DNA from: CAVOGJ01 sp963700865
GTDB lineage: Bacteria > Planctomycetota > Planctomycetia > Pirellulales > Pirellulaceae
DNA length: 64,000 nt
Direction: 5' to 3'
Assembly (NCBI GenBank): GCA_963700865.1
Contig: CAVOZC010000014.1
Location: forward strand, 33,414 to 97,413
Shown: piece after piece, positions 47,701-59,700 of the stretch
How positions within the stretch are numbered: the stretch's first letter is position 1
Layout of the letters: every line of letters starts with the position of its first letter
Notes under the pieces: generated by a model
Databases searched by the model: none
What the model saw: the letters and a program-made list of their open reading frames with translations, nothing else
What the model was told of the DNA's origin: nothing
Program-made: the position numbers and the translations under genes

Positions 47701-50700
47701 ATGCCGGCGCTGCTGTTGGCGTAGATCCGATTGCGTCGAATGGTGCCCGTCACGGACGGAATGTCGAAACCGAAATAGTTGTGGTGTACGAGGTTATCAC
47801 TAATGGTCATGGCAAATCCGCCACTGACGCTGTAGAAGATGCCCACGTCGTTCGTTCCCGCGTGGCCATAGACTTCGTTCCCCACGATTTGCAGGCCGCC
47901 GGCAGAGCCTCCCGAGGCAAAAATCCCGTGCGTCGCGTTGTCGTGTATCGTGTTACCCTGAATCACATTTCCGACGACGTTGATGCCGGAGGTTTCCACA
48001 CCGACGTTATGCCCAAAAATATCGTTGTCCCGAATCACGACGTTTCCGAATAGCGTGCCATTCACCTTGATGCCCCGGTCGCTGTTGCGAATCAGGTTAT
48101 TCTCGACTGTGATCTGCGAACCGCGAGTCTCAATGCCGAGACTGGTGTTTTCGCGGATTTGATTGTTCACGATGCGGACATTCGATGCGCCGGAGTTGAC
48201 GTCAATGCCGCGATTGGAGTTATTGCGAATAACGCTGTTGCGAATCTCAATGTTCGCACCGCTGACGAGGGAAATGCCGTTTTCGGCCGTGTGCAATTCA
48301 AGCGCATCCACAACGATGTCCGTCACACCACCCGTAAGCTCGAGCACGGCGCTGCCAACTGCCGATGTGCCGCGAGTCAATACGGCCGCGTGGCCGGACT
48401 GAGTTGGACCTTGCAGGGTCACTCCCGAGTCCTCAGCCGTCAACGTTGCATTGGTCAGCAGGCGACCGTACGTGCCGCTGTCGACGTAAATGGTGTCCCC
48501 TGCGTCGAGGTCGTATGCCCGCACCAGAGCATCGAGGCTTTTCATCGGCGAGTTCGGTGACTTGCCCGTGTGTAAATTGTCGCCAGACGCGGTCGTGAAT
48601 TCGTTGTCGCTCAGATCAGAGTCGGCGGCGATGTTGACGTAAAAAGCATTGCCATTGTTGCTGACCGAGAACGTCTCGCTAACCTGCTGCACACCGGGTA
48701 CCCCGTCGCCGAGGGCCGTAAGGCGAAAACGGCCCGTGTTGCCATTCGTTCCGGCTGTCGCGTTCCAGGTAAGACTCCCTTCACCGAAACGGTTGGCCGG
48801 CACATTGGTGGCGATCGTTGACCAGGTCTGACCGTTGTTGGCTGAAAACTCCACATTCGCGGCGAACGTCGCCGGTGCCGCCGGATAGGCGCGTGTGATC
48901 TCGATGCCGGAGATGACCGCATCGAAGCCAGCCGCCGTGCCGTCATTAACCAATTGCAGGGTAAGGCCTTGCCCCTCGGTTGCCGAGACAGCAAACGACT
49001 TGGCGACCGCCTTTCGTACCGCGCCGGCATCGGCCTGGATGTTGTAATTGTCGAGTACCGTCTGGCCCTGCAACCGCACATCGAACCGGCGCACGTTGCC
49101 GCCGCTCGGCTCCACAAAGAACAGCCGCACATCGTACGCACCATCCGGCAACGGAAGGTCATAGCGAAGTGAAGCGCCGTTCGCACCGTTGGCGAACACA
49201 TCGGCATACGATTGCAGCACGGCGACCGGTGGAGGATTCGTGACGCCGCTCATATCGATCGTGCCAGTGACGGTGCGGCTGGTGCCGCCCGTGCGATACG
49301 TATCCGTACTCCAGCGCCCAGCGCCGTATCGTAAATCGCGCTTCCTCCCGCGTTTACCAGCGCCAGCGATTGGGTGCTCGTAAAGCCGGCCGAAGTCCAA
49401 TTCAGCGTGATTGGTTGACCTACTTCGAACTTGCTGAGAATACCCGGCTCGGTCAACCGGATCACTTGTGCCGGGCTGGCGGTCCCCTCAGCCGTATTAC
49501 CGAATGCTCCCAGATCGACGCGACTCCCCGTGCCGGGCTCCGCCGCATAGAAGGAGAGAGGATCGCCCGCATTAATGGTTGGCGACCCACTTGCCACGTG
49601 AAAGTCATCGTCCACGCCGTAATCGGTCGATGTTGCCAGATCGTAGCCTCGGCGGCCGTCGGGACCATCTGCGTCAATGAACTGCGGATCGGCCGCGAGA
49701 CTGTGTCCATCCCTTCCCACTTCATAATACCACTGCGTCAGATCGGTCAGGGGGACAGCGCCCCATGTGCCGACTTGACCCGCGCCCGTGACTTGCCACA
49801 GGTTGTAGTCGCTGGTGAAACCGGCCTGCGCATGATTCGCCACATTCAGCAGTGTCCCGGAATCGGTCACGAGAATGTTATTGCGCAGGTCGGCGTTTCC
49901 CGAGGCATTCAGCCGAATTGCCGTGCCGGTGGGCTCGAGAATCGTGTTGTTCAGCACGCGCAACCCTGTCAACCCCGTGCCGATATCGATGCCAAACGCC
50001 GTCTGGTCGTAGATCACGTTATTGGCAATCGTGGCGGATTGCCCGGCACCCGCCGCCGTAACGATGCCCGTGGCATTCGCGTAGATCACATTGCCGCTGA
50101 CCACGGGATTCGATCCGGTGATTCGCACACCGGCCTGCGTGTTGTGGAAGATGCGGTTGTCGCGGATGATGCCGGTCCCCGTAATGCCCTCCAAGTTGTC
50201 GTAGACCGTGTTTCGTTGGACCACAACGGCGGCATTCGTCACATTGATACCCGGCCGGCTGTTGCCAAACACGAGGTTGTCCTGCACAATCGTCGTGGCG
50301 TCGTTCGCAAAGATCATTCCATTGGTGAACGTGCCACCCGGATTGTTGCGGACAGTGTTCTGCTCAACCAGCGTGTTATCCGCGCCATTGACATAGATGG
50401 TGTAGGAACTGTTGGCAAAGAGATCATTGCCACGAATGACCGCGTTGGCAGCCGTGCTCACCAGTTCGATGCCTGCCTGCACATGATGATGGATCGAGTT
50501 CTGCTCGACGCGGACGTTGTCCCCCTGAATATTCAGACCCTGCGAATTGGCGGCTCCCGTGCCGTTGAATTCGTTGCCGACGATCACGGTTCGCTGAGCC
50601 GTGGGCAGAATGTTGACGCCGAAGGTGTTGCCGCGGATGACGCTATTGGACAGCGTTACATCGTTGCTCGCCAGGTCGATGCGCAGCCCCTGCTCGGCCC

Positions 50701-53700
50701 CCGTCAGTTCCAGCGAGTCGAATGTGACGTTTGCGGCGTCCCTCAGGTTGAAGACATAGTTGCCGGCATTGGTATTGCCGCGATTCAAGACCGCTGCATG
50801 ACTGCCGCTCTGTGGGCCTTGAAGACGAATACCCGAGTGGGCCGCCGTCAGATCAATGTTGTCGGACAAATTGTAGGTGCCGCTGTCGACATAGATCGTG
50901 TCACCGGGGCTGAGGGTGTAGCTGCGCAGCAGCACGGCCAGGCTGGCCAGCGGCGCATCCGGGGTCGCGCCTGAATTCAAGTCATTGCCGGCGGCCGAGG
51001 TGTACTCGTTGTCCGCAAAATCCGCGTCGCCAGCGGTGTTGACGTAGTAATCGTTTGTGTCCGCGGCCACCGAGATGCCGCGCGTGGAAGTATGCACGAC
51101 ATTTGTCAGCCCGCCGCCAACCGCCGTGGCGCGGAAGATGCCGGCAGGGCCCTGAGTCGCCTGGTCCGCGGTCCACGTAAATTGTCCTTCACCAAAGCGG
51201 TTGGCGGGCAGGTCGGTCGCGATCGTCGACCAACTTTGTCCGTTGTCGGGCGAGAATTCCAGGTTGACGCCGTAGTTGGTCGGTGCGCCCGCTTCGACAC
51301 GCGTGATCTCGACCGCGTTGATCAGGGCCGGCCAGCTCGCGCCGGTACGGTTGATGAATTCGAGGCTTAAACCGCCACCCTGGGCAACCGTCACATCCAA
51401 CGCCTTCACCACTGCCTTTCGCACGGCTCCTGCATTGGCGAAGATATCGAAGTTCGCAAGTACGGTCTGTCCCTGCAGCTTCACGTCAAATTTACGCTGG
51501 TTTGCCGCGGAAGCCGTTGGGTCGACAAAGAACAAGCGAACCTGGTAGTCGCCGTCGGCTCAGCGGGAGGTCGTAGCCCATCAGGGCTGCACTGCTATTG
51601 TTTTGTACAAACGTCTGCAACGCGCTTGTGGGTGGCGGATTCGTGACTGCCGAAACATCGACGGCCTGCGAAAAGGAACCGCTGCCGCCCGCAATTCGGC
51701 GCATCCGCACTCCAACGACCGCTCGTCACGTCGTAGATTGCGCCTCCGCCGGCGTTCATCAGCAGGACGGGAGCCGGATTCGTCAGTCCGGACGATACCC
51801 ATTTCAGCGGAACAGGCTGTCCAACTTCGAGCTTCACGTATGAGGATGGTTCGACCAGCCGAATGGACTGGCCCGCACTGACGGAGGCGTCCAGCGTGTT
51901 TCCGTAGGCACCCAGGTCGGACAAGCTGCCGCTCGCGGATTCACCGCCGTACATCAATAACGGATTCCCCGCGTTCTCCGCGGGCGATCCCACGCCCAGG
52001 TGAAAATCGTCATCCAGAGTACCGAGTGTATTGTCCGCCCCGTCCGGATCGACGAAGAGCGGGTCCGCTTGTCGTCCATGTCGGTCGTTGCCGGTGGCGA
52101 ACTGCCAATCGGTCCAATTGCTGAAAGTGGTGCCGAACGTGGCGATCTTGCCCGTGCCTGTAAGCTGGAACAGGTTATAGTCGCTGCTGAAGGTGGCTTG
52201 ATTCTGAGCCACGACATTGAACGCAGATCCCGCCGCGACCACCAGGATGTTGTTCGAGGCGGAAACGGCGGTGGCCGGGGCAAAGTAAGTCGTCGCTCGG
52301 ATCGCGTCCCCGGTGTGTTGATAGATGGTGTTGTTGAAGACATTGCTTGACGTTTGCCAGTTATGGTCGATGCCCACGGTAGCGTTGCCATAGATCAAGT
52401 TATTTCCGATTTGATTCCCGAAAGCGCCGACGTACATCCCGATGGCGTTCGAGTAAATCAGGTTGTTGTAGGCTTGGCCGTCGCTCAATTGCATGCCGTA
52501 AACGGTATTACCGTATACGCGATTATTGCGGGCGATAGCGCCGCTGGTCAGGTTGATTCCTCTCTGGTTGCCGTGGGACGTGTTGTCACGAGCCTCCACG
52601 AAGTCGCCACTGAGCGAAATGCCGGCCACCGCATTTCCACCTGTGTTGCCGTACGTATCATTATTCAACACCAGCCCGCCACCGTTAACCGAGATGCCGG
52701 CGTTGTTGCTGCCGTGGACGCTGTTTTCTTCAATCCGCAGCCCGGAGACAGACGTTGCCGGCTGAGTGGCCAGGATACCAATCGGGTTACTGAATATGTC
52801 GTTTTCTCGGATCAGGGTATTGGCCGCGGCACTCGCCACCTCGATCCCACGGCTTGCGCCAGGCTGTTGTTGCGAATGATGTTGTTACGGATAATCGCAT
52901 CATCACCCTCAACCAAGATGCCACCCGAGTTGTTGCTATAAACTTCACTGTCGAAGACCTCGGCTCGATTGGCCGTGCTCGTGACATGGATTCCGTACGC
53001 CGCGTTGTTCCGCACGATCGAGTTGCTGATCGTCAGGTCGTGACTCGCCAGATTAACGTACACGCCCTCGTTTCCGCCCAAGATTTCCAGCGCATCGAGT
53101 GTTACGTCGGTCGCATCCGACAAAGAGAATACGTAATTGCCGGATGCCGTGCTGCCGCGGTTAAGCAACGCGCGATGCCCCGACTGCACCGGTCCTTGGA
53201 TCCGCACGCCAGAATCGCCGGCGCCGATGAAGATGTTGGTGGTGACGGCATAGCTGCCCGTATCCACGTAGATCACGTCACCGGGTTCCAGGTCATACGT
53301 GTTGAGCACGGCCTGAACCGACGCCAGCGGGCTGGAGGCGCTGATCCCCGAATTGCCCGCACCGCCGGCGGCAGTGGTGTACTCGTTGTCGGTGAAGTCC
53401 ACATCGCCGGCAATATTGACGTAGTACGCATGGGTTGGCGCGGACACTTCGAATGCGGCATCGGAGACATCGGTAATCAAGGGCTGACCGACGGAGCTGA
53501 TCCGCAGAAAATAAGCCGTCGAGGCCGGGAAGCTGCCCGCGTCGACCAGCCAGTTGTAGACGCCGTCGTTGGCTTCGTTGGCAGCCAATACCTGGAAAGG
53601 ACCCAGTGGACCGGCGCTGGAAACCTCCAGCTTCACGTTGCCCGCAAACCCGTTCGCACGCCAGCGAATCGGGAACGTGGATCCCTGCGAGATGATTTCG

Positions 53701-56700
53701 CCGCCGTTCGGATCGAACATCAGCAGCAATTGCGCGGGACTGAGCGAGGCCTGAGCCGTATTGCCGTGCGCGCCGATGTTGACAAAGCCGCCATTCGGAA
53801 CAGGTTCGTTGGCAAATGAATCGGTCGGGGCACCTCGGTCCATCGCGGGAGACAATGCTGCGTCATTCGTCAAGCTGCCAACGGGGAATACCGGCAACCC
53901 GGTAGCGACGCTCCGCAGGGGCGCGAGCGAGCCACCATGCAGACTTCCAAACGGACTTTGCAGATGAAAATCGTCGTCACTGCCGTCCGTGCTGCCAGCC
54001 ACATATCCGAGCACATTGTCGGCTCCATCCATGTCCACAAACAGCGGATCATTGGCCAGGCTGTTCGTGTCCCGGCCCGTGGCGATCTGCCACTGCTGCA
54101 GTGTGGCCTGATTCGCGCCCAGCCAGTTGCCCACGATGCCGGTACCGGTTGCGTACAGCACGTTGTAGTCGCTGGCGAAACCGGTCTGGCTGTCGTTGCT
54201 GATGCTGATGGCCGTGCCGCCCGTGGCCCAGATGATATTGTTTCGCAGGACGACATGGGCCGAACTTCCTTCCAGCCGTAGGGCCGTCCCCGCCGACTGG
54301 TAGATCGTGTTGTTGACCAGATCGGGACCGCCTCCCGGGATTCGGATGCCCGTCGTGGTGTTGGCATAGATCAGGTTGTTCGAGATCAGCGCTTGCGATG
54401 CCGTGGCCACAATGCCCGCGGGATTGTTGTAGATTACATTGGCGGTAAGCGGATTATTGTTGGCGTTGATCCCCGTTCCCACATTGCCATAAACGCGATT
54501 CTCGCGGACCGGCGATGTACCGGAAGTGTTGATACCCGTCCAATTGTCGTAAACCACATTGCGGGCGATTTCGACGCCGTTGCTGGCCTGAATTCCGGTG
54601 CTGAAAATCGACGAGCGATGAGTGTTCGCGGTATTGCCCACGACGATCGCCGTCGAATTCTGCGCGTTGGCAAGAATGCCACTCGTGTTGTTGTGGTGTA
54701 CCCAGTTGCCGCGACCCAGTGACAAGTCGTCGTTTCCAACGACCGTGCGCGTACCTGCCGCATTGTTGGTCAAATGAATTCCGTATTGGTTACCCGAGGC
54801 TTCCATCGCTTCGATGTGCGCGTTACCGGAACCGGTCAAGTAAATTCCGCGATCCACGTTGTTGATGGCTCGCCCATCCGACAGGCTGGCGAATGGACCC
54901 GTAATCACGATGCCGTGCCGGCCGGCGTTTTCCGCCACCATTCCCACAAAATTGGCCGCCGAGTTGTTGGGAGTGATATCGATCGCATCCAGCGTCTGGT
55001 TCCGTGCCGTGATGTAGCTCGCCGAAAAGCTATCGCTGCCTCCCGTGACCCACAGCCCACGCTGCGAACCGATCAGCTCCAGATTGCGGATCGTCATAAA
55101 GTCCGCGTCGTTCAGCTCGACCAGCGCCTGTGGTTGTCCGTCGGGATAAATCCAGCTAATGGTGACATTCTTCGCCGGGTCCATGGGACCGCGCAGCGTA
55201 AAACCTTCTTCCGTTCCCAGGCCCAGGTCGCTCGTTCCCGATAGGCGGATGGCGTCGAAGAGCGGATACGAACCTGTGTCGATCGACACCACCGCTCCTG
55301 GCGGCAAGTCGTACGCTCTGAGCAGATTCACCGGATGGGGTTTGGGCACGTCGGCCCGCTTGCCCGTATTCCGATTCGAACCGATCGCGCCGAGGGTGTA
55401 CTCGTCGTTCGAATTGCTGGCGTCATCCACAAAGAACGTCGTGCTGTTGTCGGGAACCGTGAAAGACTCCTGACCGCGATCCATGATCGAGGGATCGCCC
55501 ACATAGGAGACCTGGATCCGCAGTCCAGGCGTGTCAAAATTGACGCCCGAATTGCCGGGGATCCAGATAAATTCCCCGTCATCCGGTGTGGAAGCCGCGA
55601 TCGTGGTCACGAACTGCGGGCCGTGGACGCCTTCCCTCAGCAGGTCGATCCGCACCGGCGAGTTGGTGCTGTTGTCGTAAGACTCCCAGCGAATGGTCTT
55701 GGCCGCATCCCGTTGCCAATCGACGTACAAATCGGGATAGGTCAGCGCCAATGGGCGCCGGCGCTGGCCAGTTCGCCATCGACGTGACCGAACGCTCCCT
55801 GGTCGGGCGAAACGTCCTCGCTGAGGAGGTGCACGAAGGCATGGTCCAAGTACACGTCGTTGGTCGTGCCCGTTACCCGAATCGATTCGAAGCGGTACGT
55901 AATCTGTCGCGTGCCCACTGGGATCGCGGAGCGATCTCCGACCAGATCCCAGCGACTGCTCGCATTCGCGGCGTCCTGTGTCTGCTGCGAGATAATGCCG
56001 CCGCTGGCGTTGCGGAACACGAGCGTGAGCGTCCCCGCATCCACGGGAGTCTCCGCCTTGGAACGGACGCGACCACCGAAGACCGCGACCAGATTTTGCG
56101 CATCGAGCTGAGCCGGCGCGTAGCCCGCCGCCAATAGATCAATCGTCTGCTCGGCCACTCCCGTGGCGACGGTTCCTGGCACGAAGTAGGCCGCACCGTC
56201 GAAGGCGGATCCGTTCGGAGCACCGGCGGTACCCTGGACATTTGTAGTCCAGCCGGTAACGCCCGACTCGAAACTGGGATTGGCCAGCAGGTTGCTAAAC
56301 GACGGAGGTACGCCCACGTCACTGCGTGGATCGGCGCCATCGATGCTGGGGTTGGTCTTCCGCAGTCCGCCAACCAGGTTCCATAATTGGAAGTCGTCGC
56401 GAGCCATACTTACAAACGCCGGTTCGGCACCTAGCGCGTGGACCGTCGTGGCGCCGATCGAGTGCAGGTCGTAACGGTTGACGTCCACCTGCCAGTCCAG
56501 AACGTCGGTAAAATCTTTCATCCAATGCACGAGCGTGCCGGTGCCGGTTGCGTGCAACTGGTTGTAGTCGCTATAGAAACCGGTGCGGCTGTTATCGGAG
56601 ACGTAAATGTCGGTCCCCTGCTCTGCCCACAAGATATTGCTGCGAATTTCGACCTCTTTGGCTGTATTTTCCAGGCGGATGTTATCGCCTGTTTCCGCGT

Positions 56701-59700
56701 ACAGCGTGTTGTTGGCGATTTGCACATCAGAAACGCCGTTGACGAGGATTCCTGCGACTTCGTTACTCGTGACCACATTGTGCGCGATCTGCGAATTCCC
56801 CTTGGCGCGGATGCCGGTCACGTTATCCGAGATGCGGTTGAACTGAATCGTACCCGTGAAATCGACACCAGTCATGTTGTCCTGGATCACGTTGGCATGG
56901 TCCAGGCTCTCGCCTCCCAGCAAGCCGGAACCCGTAACGCCGGTGACATTGTCGTGAACCATTTGGCGTTGCATGCGACCCAATAGGTTGACGCCCGTGG
57001 TGTTGGCGTAGATTTGGTTGCCGCCGCCACGCATGCCAAAGATCTGCCCCGCCGCCACCCGGACGCCCGTTCCACTGCCGTGAATCCGGTTACTCGTCAA
57101 TTCGGCCAATCCCGCATAGTCAACGCCCAATGTGTTTCCCTGAATGTCATTTTCCACGATCGCGTCGCCGCTCAGGTCGGCGACCAACTGCAGTCCGGTG
57201 CCCGCGGATCGAATATCGTTGCGGGCAAGATACAATCCGGCTTCATCAGCCTCCAACAAGACGCCCGCTGTCGCGCCGAAGATCGCATTGTCGGTCACGT
57301 CGACGCCGACATTGCAAAGCAACGTCACGCCAACCGCGCTGCTGGTCACGTCATTGCCGATGATGCGCGTCTGGTTCGTGCTATCCAGCAGCAGACCGCT
57401 GCCGCCAATGTGGCTGGCGACGATCTCCAGATTGTCCGTGGTCGTGGCGGCTATTCCTCCGGCCAGGTCCACACGTGAGATGGTCACGTCGTTGGCACCG
57501 GTCAGCGTCAACACGCCCTCGATCCGCGAGAGTTGCGTGCCCGCACCGATAATGAATATGCCCGAGTGGGCCGCGGACAACGTGGCTGGAGCGGTTTCAG
57601 TCCCAGAGTCAATCACCACGATATCTCCGGGCTGCATCGTGTTGGATTCCAATACGCCCGCCAGCGGAATGCCCGCGCTGGTGACCATTACGCGGTTGAC
57701 CGCCAGCGTGTCGCCGCGCAGGTAGACTTGCGACGAACCCGCCGCCGAGTTGCTCCAGGCGACAAAGGGTTGGCCAGCCGCATTGACGGCCAGCGTCAAC
57801 GCGTTCAGGCCGTCGCCGCTGCCCGTGATGCCACCGGCGATGTCGCCAGACTGCGCAAAACGTTCCACGAACTCGGTGCCGTTCCAGCGCATCGAGTAAA
57901 CGGTCGTGCCGCTGCCGATGCCCGAGCTGAGTAATTCTTCGGCCCAAGCCAGGTGCAGTTGTCCGCCGCCCACCGCCAGGTGCGGCTGCGATGCGGTACC
58001 TCCGGTGGCGGAGGTGATCCCTTGCTCCCACGTCCCGGCGTTCAGCCGCGCGGTGGTGATTTCCGTCTCGTTCGACTCCGCCCGCACGTGTTGCCGCCAC
58101 GCGGCGTGCAGGGTGCCGCTGAGGTACGCGAGCGTCGGTTGATCGGCAGCGAGCGCCGATGCGCTGATTCCCAGGCCGCTGGCCGAGCCCGCCAGTTCCA
58201 TCCACGCCGCGCCGGCAAATTCCCGCGCGTAGACACGGTCGACACCGGCGAACGATTGCGTCCAAGCCACGGCCAATTTGGCGCCATCGGTCGTGAAGGC
58301 CAGTTCGCGCAAGTCGCTCGCGCTGGCGACGGTAGTCGATCCAACCGCAACCCAGGCGGAACCGTTAAACCGCTGAACGCGCACTTCTGTTGTCGCTGAC
58401 TTGTTGAGCCACGCGATGGCCGGACCGGTCGTCGTGTTCACGATCACGGGATCGTCGGCGGTACCTGTGCTGCTGAGTCCACCCGCGCTCAGCGAATTGC
58501 CCAGCGCCACCCATGCGCCTTGGCCAGCGTTTGCCGCGGGATCGAACTGTGCCGCGAAAATGTCACCCGCTTCCACCCAAGTGACGAGGGGCTGCCCCGC
58601 CGCGTTGATCGTCAGGCTTGGGTGTTGTGAGCTACTGTCGCTGTGGCTGATACCACCATGCTGGTCGCTGCCCGCCAGTCCCTGCCATCCGGCTCCGTCC
58701 CATTCCGTGACATAAATCTCATAATTCCCATTTCGGGCATCAGACCAGGCGGCGTACACCTGACCCGTGGGCGAAACGGCAATCTGCGAGTCCACCGCTC
58801 CCGCCAGGTTTCCGCTGAGTCCCAATCCGGCGGCCGAACCCGCCAGTTGCCGCCAGCGGCCCCGTTCGGTGATGCCGTCGGGTAACGAGGCATCCGTCCG
58901 TGCATGGGGAACATGAGGCAACACAGTCGGCGGCGCCGTGGGAGTCGGCGGCACAAAGTTGTTGGGCGTGGCCCCGTCGCCCGCTCCAAAATCAATTGTG
59001 TTATTCGTGCCGCCACCGCCGTCAATGAAATCGTCATCGGCTTCCCCGTACAGAAAATCGTTCCCACCGCCACCGAACAAACGATCACGTCCCGATCCAG
59101 GTTCGTTGTCACCCGTGGCAAAGTCCCCGTACAAGTGATCGACCGCATTGTCATCGCCCGTACCGCTCTGACTATGCCCGTAGAGCGTATCGTGTTGCCC
59201 TTCACCCGCCAGCACATCGCTGCCGGCTTCGCCTTCGAGCAGGTCGTCTCCATCGCCACCGAGCAGTACATCGTCATCGCCGCCGCCTCGTAGCGTATCG
59301 TTACCGCCATGTCCCATCAGGCGATCGCGGCCAGGACCGCCTTGCAGGATGTCGGCCCCGTCGTCGGAGCCGTGCAGCACATCGTTGCCGTCTTCGCCGA
59401 ACAACTGGTCGCCCACACCCCCTCCGCCGACCAGTTCATCGTTGCCGGTGCCGCCGTACAGCATGTCGGCCGCGACGCCGCCATCGAGATAGTCATTGCC
59501 GGCCTCGCCGCGGACCGTGTCGATGCCTTGCTCGCCGAAGAGCTGGTCGTTGTCGGCGCCCCCTTCCAGGGTATCGTTCCCCTGAGCGCCGTAAATCACG
59601 TCGCGTCCGCTGCCACCGCGAATCAGATCGCCTCGCACGCCGCCGTCGACCCAGTCTTCCCCGGCACCTCCGTCGATGATGTCGGCACCACCCAGCCCAT

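Noticed and set aside
44721..50974. Several long plus-strand ORFs (up to 534 codons) opposite the giant gene
   Set aside because: They are antisense shadows of repetitive GC-rich coding sequence. Their residues show no motif, while the minus frame shows clear domains throughout.
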